Origin: CAJCJE01 sp035948315
Lineage (GTDB): Bacteria > Actinomycetota > Actinomycetes > Mycobacteriales > Pseudonocardiaceae
Assembly (NCBI GenBank): GCA_035948315.1
Contig: DASZJG010000073.1
Coordinates: forward strand, 1 to 64,000
Length of the DNA: 64,000 bases
Direction: 5' to 3'
The notes below the pieces were generated by a model. The model saw nothing but the letters and a program-made list of their open reading frames with translations. It was not told where the DNA came from and made no database searches. Positions 9,193 through 17,440 of the stretch are shown in pieces; position 1 is the stretch's first letter; each line of letters begins with the position of its first letter. The translations under genes and the position numbers were made by a program.

Positions 9193-10221
9193 ATGCGCGT
9201 TCTACTGACCGGTGCCAAGGGCTATCTGGGCACGGTCATGGCCCCCGTGCTGGCCGAGGCGGGCCACGAGGTCATCGGGCTGGATTCGGATCTGTTCGCG
9301 GACTGCGTGCTCGGCCCGGCCCCGACCGATCCGGCCGGTTTCGCCGTCGACCTGCGCGACGTCGGCCCCGAGCACGTCGCAGGCGTCGACGCGGTGATCC
9401 ATCTGGCCGCGCTGTCCAACGACCCGCTCGGCTCACTCGCGCCGCAGCTGACCTACGACATCAACTACCACGCCTCGGTGCGCCTTGCTCGCCTCGCCAA
9501 GGACGCCGGCATCACGCGGTTCCTGTACGCGTCCACGTGTTCGGTGTACGGCGCGGCGGGAGAGGGGCTGGTGACCGAGCAGGCGCCGCTGCGGCCGGTC
9601 ACGCCCTACGCGGAGTCGAAGGTGCGGGTCGAGGACGACCTGCGCGAACTCGCGGACGAGCACTTCAGCCCGGTGTTCCTGCGCAACGCCACGGCGTTCG
9701 GCTTCTCCCCCAGGCTGCGCGCGGACATCGTGCTGAACAACCTGGTCGGCCATGCGGTGCTGACCGGTCGCGTGCTGGTGCTCTCCGACGGGACGCCGTG
9801 GCGGCCGCTGGTGCACGCCCGCGACATCGCCGACGCGTTCCTGGCCGCGTTGACCGCGCCGCGCGAGGCCGTGCACGCGCGGGCGCTGAATGTCGGCATG
9901 GAGGAGAACAACGTGACCGTCGCGCAGATCGCCGAGGAGGTGGTCGAGGCGGTGCCGGGCGCACGGCTGGTGATCACCGGCGAGCACGGCAGCGATCCGC
10001 GCTCCTATCGGGTCGACTTCGGCGCGATCCGCGCGGCGCTGCCCGATTTCCAGGCGCGCTGGACGGTCAAGGACGGCGCGGTCGAACTGGCCGAGGCGTA
10101 CCTCCAGCACGGTTTGACCGAAACCGACTTCGAACGGAAGTTCACCCGGCTCGCTTACCTGTCCCAGCGGCGCACGGCCGGCACCGTCGACGACGACCTC
10201 CGTCCGCGTGCGCTCAGCTGA
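9193..10221 (+). CDS. NAD-dependent sugar-nucleotide epimerase/dehydratase (SDR)
   Basis: The product is 342 residues with an extended short-chain dehydrogenase fold. MRVLLTGAKGYLGTVMAPVL holds the GxxGYLG NAD motif. An LAALSNDPLG stretch follows, and the active-site serine/threonine region FLYASTCSVYGAAG precedes TPYAESKVRVE, which carries the YxxxK pair. Such enzymes epimerise, dehydrate or reduce sugar nucleotides. It closes the operon that begins with the aminotransferase and overlaps the convergent 3,5-epimerase by 8 bp. The exact reaction cannot be read from the motifs. Confidence 0.85.
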   Translation: MRVLLTGAKGYLGTVMAPVLAEAGHEVIGLDSDLFADCVLGPAPTDPAGFAVDLRDVGPEHVAGVDAVIHLAALSNDPLGSLAPQLTYDINYHASVRLARLAKDAGITRFLYASTCSVYGAAGEGLVTEQAPLRPVTPYAESKVRVEDDLRELADEHFSPVFLRNATAFGFSPRLRADIVLNNLVGHAVLTGRVLVLSDGTPWRPLVHARDIADAFLAALTAPREAVHARALNVGMEENNVTVAQIAEEVVEAVPGARLVITGEHGSDPRSYRVDFGAIRAALPDFQARWTVKDGAVELAEAYLQHGLTETDFERKFTRLAYLSQRRTAGTVDDDLRPRALS

Positions 10222-10753
10222 GCCCGAGCCTGGCGAAGGCGCCCGCGTTGGCGTCGCGGTCGCTGATGATGCTCACCGGCAGCGGCCAGTCGATGGCCAG
10301 ATCGGGGTCGTCGTAGCGGACCGCGATGTCCTCGGTCGGGTCGTGCGGCGCGTCGATCCGGTAGCAGACGTCCGCGATGTCCGACATGGCCTGGAAACCG
10401 TGCAGGAAACCCGGGGGGACGTAGAGGTGGGCGAAGTCGACGTCGTCCAGCCGGAACGCGGTGTGCCGGCGATAGGTCGGCGAGTCGGGCCGGATGTCGA
10501 CCAGCACGTCGTGCACGGCGCCGTGCGCGCAGCGCACCAGCTTGGCCTCGCCGCGCCCGCCGCGGCCGTGCATCCCGCGCAGCACGCCGCGCACCGAGCG
10601 GGACTGCGAGTCCTGCACGAAGCTTTCCGGTTTCAGGCCGTGTTCGGCCGCGATCGCGGTGTCGAACGTCCTGGTGAACAGGCCGCGTTCGTCGCGGTGC
10701 GGGGTCGGCAGGAACAGCAGGACGTCGGCAAGGTCGGTCTGGACTACGCGCAC
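10214..10753 (-). CDS. dTDP-4-dehydrorhamnose 3,5-epimerase (RmlC) family protein
   Basis: The product is 179 residues from GTG 10753, the usual length for this cupin. It reads TPHRDERGLFTRTFD, then QDSQSRSVRGVLRGMHGR, which holds the catalytic histidine region (usually RGLHxQ), then LYVPPGFLHGFQ. RmlC converts dTDP-4-keto-6-deoxyglucose to the L-lyxo form. The usual tyrosine acid region is present as ADVCYRIDAPHDP. A TTG at 10780 is an alternative start. It is convergent with the SDR gene. In this locus it may act as a 3- or 5-epimerase for the C-methylated sugar. Confidence 0.85.
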   Translation of the reverse strand: MRVVQTDLADVLLFLPTPHRDERGLFTRTFDTAIAAEHGLKPESFVQDSQSRSVRGVLRGMHGRGGRGEAKLVRCAHGAVHDVLVDIRPDSPTYRRHTAFRLDDVDFAHLYVPPGFLHGFQAMSDIADVCYRIDAPHDPTEDIAVRYDDPDLAIDWPLPVSIISDRDANAGAFARLGLS

Positions 10754-10806
10754 CCGCCCATCATGCCGGGTTCCCCACAAAGGAAGGCCAAAAAGGAAGG
10801 CACGGG

Positions 10807-11859
10807 GTGCTGACCTGTCGAGCCTGTCCGAGCACCGAGGGCGAGATCGTGCTGGATCTCGGTGCGATGCCGGCCGCGGACGCCTTCCCGCCGCTGGCCG
10901 AGCCCGGCCCGGATCCGGTGTTCCCGCTGCGCATGTGGCAGTGCGCGCACTGCGGCCTCGCGCAACTCGCCGAGGACCCGACCTCGCCGGACGAGCCGCG
11001 TGGCGTGGAGCCGGCCGCGTTGGTGGCGCAGGCGCGGGATGCGGTGCGACGCGTGTCCGGTCTGCTGCGGCCGAGCATGACGGTGGCCGAGTACGGGAGT
11101 CCGCACGGCGGCAGCTGGTTGCCGATGCTCACCGACGCCGGGCTGACGCCGGTCGGTCCGGGAGACCGGGCCGACGTGATCGTGGACTGCTTCGGCATGA
11201 TGCACGAGGCCGATCAGGCCACCGCGGTCGCGGAACGGGCCGCTCGGCTGACCGAGGGCGGGGTGCTGCTGCTCCAGTACCACTCGCTGGCCACGATCGT
11301 CGCGAATGGACAGTGGAACGCGCTTCGGCACGGCCACTTCGCCTACTACGCGGCCGACGCGCTGCGCACCATGTTCGCCCGCGTCGGCCTGGTGCCGCGC
11401 GCGGCCTGGGAGTTCGACCTCTACGGCGGCACCGTGTTGCTCGCCTTCGGCGCGGGCGACGACTGCGGGTTCACGGAGGTCGTCGGGCCGGTCGGCAACT
11501 TGCAGAAACAAGTCGACGAGAACTGCGCGGCACTGCGCGAGTGGCTGGTCCGCATGACGCGGGAGGGTCGACGAGTGGTCGGCTACGGCGCGGCCTCGCG
11601 CGCGGTCGCGCTGCTGTGTCGGGCGGGGGTCGATGTGGATCTGCTCAGCGCGGTCGCGGACGCGTCGCCCGCCAAGTGGGGCAGGCGGATGCCGGGCACT
11701 CGCATTCCGGTGATCGCTGCGGAGGAACTGAAAGCCGATCCACCGGACGCGCTGTTGCTGTTCGTGCCCGATCTGCTGACCGAGGTGCGGGCCGCCCTGC
11801 CGGAACTGGCCGGCACCAGCTGGTTCGTGGCCGAACCGGCGCCGCAGCAGGTCGGGTGA
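10807..11859 (+). CDS. Degenerate C-methyltransferase-like protein
   Basis: The product is 350 residues, about 60 shorter than the sugar C-methyltransferase encoded at 6500-7744. It keeps that protein's frame: CRACPS and CAHCG zinc pairs, a SAM-like region and a C-terminal VVGYGAASRAVALL domain. The SAM loop, VEVASNDGYLL in the paralog, is AEYGSPHGGSWLPML here, followed by a shortened segment. The catalytic YHEHFQYY is RHGHFAYY, with the tyrosine lost and both histidines kept. It may bind a sugar nucleotide without methylating it, or methylate by another route. The GTG start has AAGGAAGG upstream. It is alone, facing away from the RmlC gene. Confidence 0.7.
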   Translation: MLTCRACPSTEGEIVLDLGAMPAADAFPPLAEPGPDPVFPLRMWQCAHCGLAQLAEDPTSPDEPRGVEPAALVAQARDAVRRVSGLLRPSMTVAEYGSPHGGSWLPMLTDAGLTPVGPGDRADVIVDCFGMMHEADQATAVAERAARLTEGGVLLLQYHSLATIVANGQWNALRHGHFAYYAADALRTMFARVGLVPRAAWEFDLYGGTVLLAFGAGDDCGFTEVVGPVGNLQKQVDENCAALREWLVRMTREGRRVVGYGAASRAVALLCRAGVDVDLLSAVADASPAKWGRRMPGTRIPVIAAEELKADPPDALLLFVPDLLTEVRAALPELAGTSWFVAEPAPQQVG

Positions 11860-11919
11860 ACCACACAGGACAATGCGGCCGCGCACCCCACCAACTGGAT
11901 ATCGCTTGGGAAGTCTCGA

Positions 11920-11948
11920 TTGTTACCGTCCGACACCGCGGATAACGT
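11920..11948 (+). promoter_or_regulatory. Predicted sigA-type promoter upstream of glmS
   Basis: TTGTTA (11920-11925) and TAACGT (11943-11948) are separated by 17 bp. This fits the housekeeping consensus of actinomycetes. Transcription would start near 11955, giving a leader of about 125 nt before glmS that contains a small ORF. Confidence 0.5.
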
Positions 11949-11965
11949 TGCCGCCCGGCGCAACG

Positions 11966-12064
11966 ATGGACAGCGTGTTCGAGCGGCACGGGATGGATTG
12001 CGATCTCGCGCTGGTGCACATCGTCCACCCCGGACACGCCTACGACTGGGTCGGGCACCGCTGA
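11966..12064 (+). CDS. Possible small ORF (32 aa) in the glmS leader
   Basis: This is an ATG frame of 32 codons that begins MDSVFERHGMDCD and ends just 18 bp before glmS. Nearly every third base is G or C, as in the real genes around it, while the in-frame sequence upstream of the ATG is not biased. It has no strong ribosome binding site and matches no family I know. It could be a leader peptide for glmS, or a remnant of an older gene. Confidence 0.35.
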   Translation: MDSVFERHGMDCDLALVHIVHPGHAYDWVGHR

Positions 12065-12082
12065 CGGGAAGGCATTGGGGAC

Positions 12083-13897
12083 ATGTGTGGCATCGTCGGA
12101 TACGTCGGCCGGACCAGGGACGCGGTCACCGTGCTGCTGGAGGGCCTGCGCAGGCTGGAGTACCGGGGCTACGACTCGGCCGGGATCGCGGTGCAGCGCG
12201 ACGGCGAGCTGGGCGTGTGCAAGGTCGTCGGCCGGGTCGACGGACTGGTTGGGCGCAGCAACGGGCTTCGTGGCGCCTCGACCGGCATCGCACACACCCG
12301 GTGGGCGACGCACGGCCCGGCCACCGAGGTCAACGCGCACCCGCACACGGACCCGACCGGCCGGTTCGCCCTGGTGCACAACGGGATCATCGAGAACGTC
12401 ACCGAGCTGCGCGAGCGGCTGGCCAAACGCGGCGTGAGCTTCCGGTCGCAGACCGACAGCGAGGTGCTCGCGCACCTGATCGCCGAGGCGGCCACGCACC
12501 ACCTCACGCTGACCGAGGCCGTGCGCGAGGCGCTGCGCGGCGTCGAGGGCACCTACGGCCTGCTGGTGCTCGATTCGGCCGAGCCGGACGTGATCGTGGC
12601 CGCGCGCAACGGCAGTCCGCTGGTGCTCGGGCTCGGCGACGGCGAGATGTTCGTGGCCTCGGACGTGTCCGCGATCGTGCACCACACCAGGCAGACGGTG
12701 TACCTGGAGGACGGCGAGATCGCCACGATCCGGGCTGCCGGCCACACCTGCGGCCCGATCGCCACGGCGACCGCCGAGGAGCCCACGGCCGTGGCGGACG
12801 CCTACGACCTCGGTTCGTTCGCGGACTTCATGGACAAGGAGATCAACGAGCAGCCGGACGCGGTCTGCCGGGTGCTGCGCGGCAGGCTGGACGAGCGGGT
12901 CGGCTCGGCCCGGCTGGACGGCCTACAGCTGGAGCCCAGGGCGCTCTCGGCGATCCGCCGGGTCAAGTTCCTGGGCTGCGGCTCCGCTTACTACGCGGGC
13001 CAACTCGGCGCGGACATCGTGGAGAGCCTGGCGCGCATCCCGGCCGACGCGGAGCCCGCCGCGGAGTTCCGCTACCGGCACGCGGTGGTCGACCCGGACT
13101 GCCTCTACGTCGCGGTCAGCCAGTCCGGCGAAACCTTCGACACCCTGGCCGCGGTGCGCGAGTTGAGGCGCAAGGGCGCGCTGGTGATCGGCGCGGTGAA
13201 CGTGGTCGGGTCGGCGCTGGCCAGGGAGTGCGGCAGCGGCCTGTTCCTGCACGCCGGTCCGGAGATCTCGGTCGCGTCGACCAAGGCGTTCACGAACATG
13301 GCGGTCAGCTTCGCGCTGCTGGGCCTGCTCATCGCCCGCACCCGCGACATGTCCTCCGCCCAGGGCCAACAGCTGATCAACGGGTTGAAGCAGCTCCCCG
13401 AGCGAATCGGCCAGGTACTGGAGCGGCGGGAGCAGATCGCGGCGATCGCGGATCGGCACGCGGACGCCGAGCACATGTTCTTCATCGGCCGTGTGCGGCT
13501 GTGGCCGACCGCGCGGGAGGGCGCGCAGAAACTCAAGGAGATCTCCTACGTGCACGCCGAGGCGTACCAGGCCAGCGAACTCAAGCACGGCCCGCTCGCG
13601 CTGATCAACCCGGCGATGCCGAGCGTGGTGCTAGTGCCCGACGATGAGCTGGTGGTCAAGAACCTCGCCACCATCGAGCAGATCAAGGCGCGCGGCGGGC
13701 CCGTCATCGCGGTGACCAACACCGACGTGGACATCGAGCTCGCCGACGAGGTGATCCGGATTCCTGGCTGCCACCCCGAGTTGGACCCGATCCTGATGAC
13801 CATTCCGTTGCAGCTGTTCGCCTATCACATGGCGCGCAAGCTGGGACGCGACATCGACAAGCCGCGCAACCTGGCCAAGAGCGTCACCGTCGAATGA
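12083..13897 (+). CDS. glmS: Glutamine--fructose-6-phosphate aminotransferase (isomerizing)
   Basis: The product is 604 residues, full length. The N-terminus MCGIVGYVG gives the Cys-1 nucleophile of the class II glutaminase domain, with HTRWATHG and HNGIIEN further on. Two SIS domains follow, with FLGCGSAYYAGQ, SQSGETFDTL and SVASTKAFTNM, and the C-terminus ends NLAKSVTVE as in all GlmS. It makes glucosamine-6-phosphate, the first step to UDP-GlcNAc, in the cytosol. Its place beside the glycan locus suggests extra supply of amino sugar. No glmS ribozyme fold is expected in actinomycetes and none was seen. Confidence 0.97.
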   Translation: MCGIVGYVGRTRDAVTVLLEGLRRLEYRGYDSAGIAVQRDGELGVCKVVGRVDGLVGRSNGLRGASTGIAHTRWATHGPATEVNAHPHTDPTGRFALVHNGIIENVTELRERLAKRGVSFRSQTDSEVLAHLIAEAATHHLTLTEAVREALRGVEGTYGLLVLDSAEPDVIVAARNGSPLVLGLGDGEMFVASDVSAIVHHTRQTVYLEDGEIATIRAAGHTCGPIATATAEEPTAVADAYDLGSFADFMDKEINEQPDAVCRVLRGRLDERVGSARLDGLQLEPRALSAIRRVKFLGCGSAYYAGQLGADIVESLARIPADAEPAAEFRYRHAVVDPDCLYVAVSQSGETFDTLAAVRELRRKGALVIGAVNVVGSALARECGSGLFLHAGPEISVASTKAFTNMAVSFALLGLLIARTRDMSSAQGQQLINGLKQLPERIGQVLERREQIAAIADRHADAEHMFFIGRVRLWPTAREGAQKLKEISYVHAEAYQASELKHGPLALINPAMPSVVLVPDDELVVKNLATIEQIKARGGPVIAVTNTDVDIELADEVIRIPGCHPELDPILMTIPLQLFAYHMARKLGRDIDKPRNLAKSVTVE

Positions 13898-13925
13898 GCC
13901 GCAGGACGCGCGATAATCTGGATTC

Positions 13926-14498
13926 ATGGCGTGGTCACGCAGGACGATCCCACCCGATGCGATCCGGGCCGACCAGGGGCTGCTCGAACTGATCGGTGAC
14001 AAGTCGGACATCGAACCGCGCGAAGCGCTGCTTGGGTTCCGACAGCTGGTGTCGGCCGACATCGACTGGTCCGAATTGCGGAAGCGACGATTCCGGCGGC
14101 GGGCGGCCATGGTGAAGGTCGGCACGCTCGTACTGACCGCGCTGTCCACGGTGATTCTCGGCATCGAGGCGATTCCGGCGCGGGCGTCGATCGCCCTGCC
14201 GGCGGTCGCACTGGTCACCGTGCTCAGCGCGCTGGACTCGTTCTTCGGCTGGCGTTCGCGGTGGGTGTTGATGGAGGAGACCCAGTTCCGGCTCAACCGG
14301 ATCCGCGACGAAATCGACTACTACCTGGTGTGCACGCCCACGGAGGAAGTGAGCAGGGCCAAGCTGGGCCAGTTCTTCCACGACCAGCAGGACGTCTGGG
14401 CACATGTCAATCGGCGGATGATGGAGTTCCGCAAGCTCGACCGGCCTCAGCCGGGCGATCGCCCCCCGGGGACATCGCCCGCCGGCACCACGTCGTGA
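13926..14498 (+). CDS. DUF4231/SLATT-like small membrane protein
   Basis: The product is 190 residues. After a charged N-terminal part there are two adjacent hydrophobic segments (about residues 60-100: VGTLVLTALSTVILGIEAIP and a second one), then a charged helical C-terminus ending in a proline-rich tail. This two-helix plus cytoplasmic helix plan is that of DUF4231 or SLATT proteins, some of which act as pore-forming effectors in defence systems; there is no partner gene here to support that. TAATCT lies 6 nt before the ATG, so the mRNA is probably leaderless. Its stop abuts the convergent next gene with no spacer. Confidence 0.55.
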   Translation: MAWSRRTIPPDAIRADQGLLELIGDKSDIEPREALLGFRQLVSADIDWSELRKRRFRRRAAMVKVGTLVLTALSTVILGIEAIPARASIALPAVALVTVLSALDSFFGWRSRWVLMEETQFRLNRIRDEIDYYLVCTPTEEVSRAKLGQFFHDQQDVWAHVNRRMMEFRKLDRPQPGDRPPGTSPAGTTS

Positions 14499-14741
14499 TC
14501 AGGACTCGGTGTCCTCTTGGGACGGCTCGGGTGCGGTTGCCCTGCGGCGCATGTGGATCACGCCGCCATCGAGGTCGAGCGGGCCCGGTTCGAAGGTCTG
14601 GCCACTGCCGGCCTCGTCCTTGCCCTGGTCGTCCGGTTTGCGGCCGGGAAACATCTCGCCCAGTTGTCCCATTGCGCCAGGATAGCGCCGGACGCCGGAC
14701 CAGGCGTTTTCGAGCCAGGTGAAAAGGGTTGTGGCCGGCAC
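14499..14741 (-). CDS. Small DUF6191-like protein
   Basis: The product is 80 residues from GTG 14741; an ATG at 14672 would give 57. The core GQLGEMFPGRKPDDQGKDEA followed by FEPGPLDLDGGVIHMRRR resembles actinobacterial DUF6191 proteins, which have a similar GP(V/I)DLDSG turn. The function is unknown. It is hydrophilic and has no signal peptide. The stop codon touches the stop of the DUF4231-like gene on the other strand. Confidence 0.5.
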   Translation of the reverse strand: MPATTLFTWLENAWSGVRRYPGAMGQLGEMFPGRKPDDQGKDEAGSGQTFEPGPLDLDGGVIHMRRRATAPEPSQEDTES

Positions 14742-14833
14742 CGGACCGGCGTCAAGCTGGTACGGGCATCAAAACCCCCGGCGGGTGATCCCCTCCCCTG
14801 CCGGGCTGGGCGCGCGAAGGCGCTGCCTGGGAG

Positions 14834-14899
14834 GCAGGTTCCGCTGCCGGCCAATCCCCCCGGTCAGCCGCCAGCGGAACCTGCGGCTCAGGTTCCGCT
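14834..14899 (-). terminator. Stem-loop terminator with a competing second hairpin after the Lnt-like gene
   Basis: The 11-mer AGCGGAACCTG and its complement occur three times. CAGGTTCCGCT at 14889-14899 can pair with AGCGGAACCTG at 14873-14883, giving an 11-bp stem with a 5-nt loop that spans the stop codon. The 14873 copy can instead pair with 14834-14846, giving a 13-bp stem with a 25-nt loop. No U-run follows, as is usual in actinomycetes. Confidence 0.6.
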
Positions 14900-16420
14900 A
14901 CCCACCAGCGTGTCGAACTTCGGCGCGTTGACCGTGGCACTGGGCGCTGTGCGCGTCCGGGCCGGGACGAACGACGCGAGCAGGCCGAGCAGCGCAAGGC
15001 CCAGGCTCAACCAGCCGAACCAGTCACCGAAGCGGGTGTAGAGGGTGGTGCCCGGGTTCGCCGGGACCGCGCCGGTGAGCACCGCGAACTGGCCCGGCGC
15101 GGTCGCGGAGTCGGACTGGGCGACCACGTTGCCGAAGCCGTCCGAGATGAGCATGGTGCCGTCGCGGTCGGCCCAGGCGATGCCGACGCCGTTCTCCGCG
15201 CCGCGCAGCTGCGCGGTCCTGGCGTGTTCCAGTCCGTCGGCGCCCTCGTCGGAGGCGGGGATGGCGAGCAACTGCGCACCGCCCTGGGCGTAGCCGCGGC
15301 TGGGGTTGGTGAAGTCGACGTCCGCGCACACCTCGACGCCCAGCTTGGCGCCGGCCAGTTGCGGGTTGACGAGTTGGTGGCCCTTGGTGGCGACCTGGTC
15401 GTGCCACTTGAGGTAGTTGGTCGTGTTGCCGTTGGGCTCGATGCTCAGCGCGATGTTGTCGACCGAGGTGCCGGCGGTCTCGACGATGCCGACCACGATG
15501 GTGACGTTCCGGTCGGTCGCGATCGGGCCGAGCTTGCCCACGAGCGTGGCCAGGCCGGTGCCGTTGGTGGTGAACGCGCCTTCCGGCAGCACCACCAGTT
15601 GCGTGCCGGCCGGCACCGTGGAGATCCGCTGCGCGTAGCCGTCGAGCAGGCTCGTGCCCGCCTGCGTGGCGAGGTCGGGCGCCCAGGCCGGGTTGGTGCT
15701 GGTGACCAGCGCGACGTGTTCGGCCGGGCCGCTCGGTCGGGCCAGGGCCAGGCGCAGCGCACCGCCGCCGAGCACCAGACCGGCGAGCACCGCGGCCAAC
15801 ACCAGAGTGCGCACCCGGGCCACCGGCCTGACCTCGCCGGGCGCGGCCAGCGCGGCGAGCACGCACGGCACCAGCAGCACCAGGAACTCGATGCCGAGGA
15901 ACCCGGTGACCGACGCGGTCTGGATCAGCATCGGCAGCGCGGTCTGGCCGGTGGCCGGCGTGCCGAGGATCCCGGTCGGGCTGTACCGCACGACCAGCGA
16001 CAGCGCCCCGGTCCACAGCGCGGGCGCGGCCAGCACCGCGAGCACCGGCCGACCGCGCAGGATCAGCCCGCGGAACAGGAGGGTGAGCAGCATGAACACC
16101 AGGGCGCAGCCGCCTGCCACGGTCAGGCCGAGGCTGAGCGGCTCGTCGTGCGAGTGCAGGAAGAAGCCCCATTCGTTGACGGTGCCCAGGAAGTAGCCGA
16201 AGAAGGCCATGACCGCGGCCGCGGTCGGCGGGACGCGCGGTGCCATGAACAGCACCGGCAGTGGCGCCAACCAGGCCAGCGCGGCCATCGGCGCGAAGCC
16301 GGTGCCGAAGTAGAACAACGCGGCCGACCCCAGGGCCGCGATCACCCCGACCACGACCCGACCGGCCCTGGCCGGATGTACCGGTGTGCTTGGTGTGGTG
16401 TCCAGGCTCTGGAAATCCAC
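14888..16420 (-). CDS. Apolipoprotein N-acyltransferase-like (Lnt) protein
   Basis: The product is 510 residues: about six to eight N-terminal membrane segments, then an extracytoplasmic nitrilase-like domain, then a final membrane segment. The E-K-C triad is visible as LPEGAF, NYLKWHDQ and GVEVCADVDF. Lnt adds the third acyl chain to lipoproteins on the outer face of the membrane. The enzyme domain is shorter and more divergent than in E. coli Lnt, so a different amide product is possible. The gene is single, with an 8-bp hairpin upstream (16484-16508) and its own terminator at the stop codon. Confidence 0.8.
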   Translation of the reverse strand: MDFQSLDTTPSTPVHPARAGRVVVGVIAALGSAALFYFGTGFAPMAALAWLAPLPVLFMAPRVPPTAAAVMAFFGYFLGTVNEWGFFLHSHDEPLSLGLTVAGGCALVFMLLTLLFRGLILRGRPVLAVLAAPALWTGALSLVVRYSPTGILGTPATGQTALPMLIQTASVTGFLGIEFLVLLVPCVLAALAAPGEVRPVARVRTLVLAAVLAGLVLGGGALRLALARPSGPAEHVALVTSTNPAWAPDLATQAGTSLLDGYAQRISTVPAGTQLVVLPEGAFTTNGTGLATLVGKLGPIATDRNVTIVVGIVETAGTSVDNIALSIEPNGNTTNYLKWHDQVATKGHQLVNPQLAGAKLGVEVCADVDFTNPSRGYAQGGAQLLAIPASDEGADGLEHARTAQLRGAENGVGIAWADRDGTMLISDGFGNVVAQSDSATAPGQFAVLTGAVPANPGTTLYTRFGDWFGWLSLGLALLGLLASFVPARTRTAPSATVNAPKFDTLVGSGT

Positions 16421-16483
16421 GTGGATCCGCCCCCTCGCTCGCTGCCTGGATCGAGCATCCCGGCGCGGCGCGGTCGCGACATC

Positions 16484-16508
16484 CGGGGTTCCCCCGAGGA
16501 GAACCCCG
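16484..16508 (-). terminator. Hairpin after the DUF574 methyltransferase gene
   Basis: CGGGGTTC (16484-16491) and GAACCCCG (16501-16508) form a perfect 8-bp stem with a 9-nt loop. It lies 10 bp past the stop of the minus-strand methyltransferase and about 64 bp before the next minus-strand start. Confidence 0.5.
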
Positions 16509-16517
16509 AAAGCCGGA

Positions 16518-17360
16518 CTAGGGAACCCGGGCCACCGCCACGTAGCTGCCCGCGTGCGAGCCGGCGCGGTACGCCTGCGGGTCGTCCGGCCGCCAGTCCT
16601 GGGCGCCGACGATGCCGGGTTCGACGGGTCGTGCGTCGCCGAGCAGGCCGGCGATCTCCGCGCGGGAGCGCAGGTGCGCGTGCGTGCTCGCGTTGACGGT
16701 GGCGCGGGCCAGGCCGGTCATGTCGATCTCGTGTTCGTCGCCGGTGACGTGCGAGACGACCAGGAAGCTGCCGGGCGCGAGGTGGGCGCGGTAGCGGGCG
16801 AGGATGTCGCCGGGGTGGTCGGGCAGGTCCGGGAAGTACTGCAACACCATGACGGCGAGCAGCGCGACCGGCTGATCGAAGTCGATCAGTTCGATCACGG
16901 TCGGCGAGTTGAGCACACGCTCGCTCTCCCGCAGGTCGGCCTGGATCGCGATGGCCAACGGGTTGTGCCGCAACAACTGTCTGCTGTGCGCGACCGCAAG
17001 CCCCTCGATGTCCACATAGGCCACTCGACAGTCCGGGTCGGCGCGTTGGGCGATCTCGTGCACGTTGCCGACGGTCGGAATGCCGGAACCGAGGTCGAGG
17101 AACTGGCGAACGCCGTTGGCGACACAGAACCGGACCGCGCGACGCAGGAACGAACGATTCGCCCGCGCGATGTCCACAACGGCCGGATCGATGGCGATCA
17201 TCCGCTCGGCGAGTTCGCGGTCGACCGCGAGGTTGGTCGCACCGCCGAGCCAGTAGTCGTACATCCGCGACAGATTCGGTCGTGCCAGGTCGAACTCCGC
17301 GCCGATACTCGCCTCGTCCCAGCTCGCGGCCCCGACATGCGCACCCAGCATGACGCTCAC
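16518..17360 (-). CDS. SAM-dependent methyltransferase, DUF574/Methyltransf_19 family
   Basis: The product is 280 residues. The family marks are all present: an early RPNLSRMYDYWLGGATNLAVD (DYxLGG motif), FLDLGSGIPTVGNVHE as the SAM loop, VAYVDIEGLAVAHSRQLL with the acidic ribose ligand, and an HADLR-like QADLRESERVL. The family is expanded in Streptomyces and relatives and few members have known substrates. The GTG start has GGGG upstream. There is no operon partner, so no substrate can be proposed. Confidence 0.88.
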   Translation of the reverse strand: MSVMLGAHVGAASWDEASIGAEFDLARPNLSRMYDYWLGGATNLAVDRELAERMIAIDPAVVDIARANRSFLRRAVRFCVANGVRQFLDLGSGIPTVGNVHEIAQRADPDCRVAYVDIEGLAVAHSRQLLRHNPLAIAIQADLRESERVLNSPTVIELIDFDQPVALLAVMVLQYFPDLPDHPGDILARYRAHLAPGSFLVVSHVTGDEHEIDMTGLARATVNASTHAHLRSRAEIAGLLGDARPVEPGIVGAQDWRPDDPQAYRAGSHAGSYVAVARVP

Positions 17361-17440
17361 CCGATCCCCGCTCGACGCCTCAGCGGCCCCGGGTCACCCT
17401 CCCGGGGTCACTGATTCATATCGCGGGGACGCCGCGTCTA

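Noticed and set aside
11860..12082. A glmS ribozyme-riboswitch
   Set aside because: The element is typical of Firmicutes, and the 223-bp gap shows no core like it. A promoter and a small ORF explain the region better.
1..14498. An antibiotic biosynthesis cluster because of sugar C-methyltransferase and RmlC-like genes
   Set aside because: There is no PKS, NRPS, terpene or other core gene. The flippase, ligase/polymerase and Wzz-like genes point to a surface polysaccharide.
13926..14741. A two-gene defence system (SLATT-like membrane protein plus small partner)
   Set aside because: The two genes are convergent, not an operon, and no nucleotide cyclase, protease or kinase gene is linked to the membrane protein.
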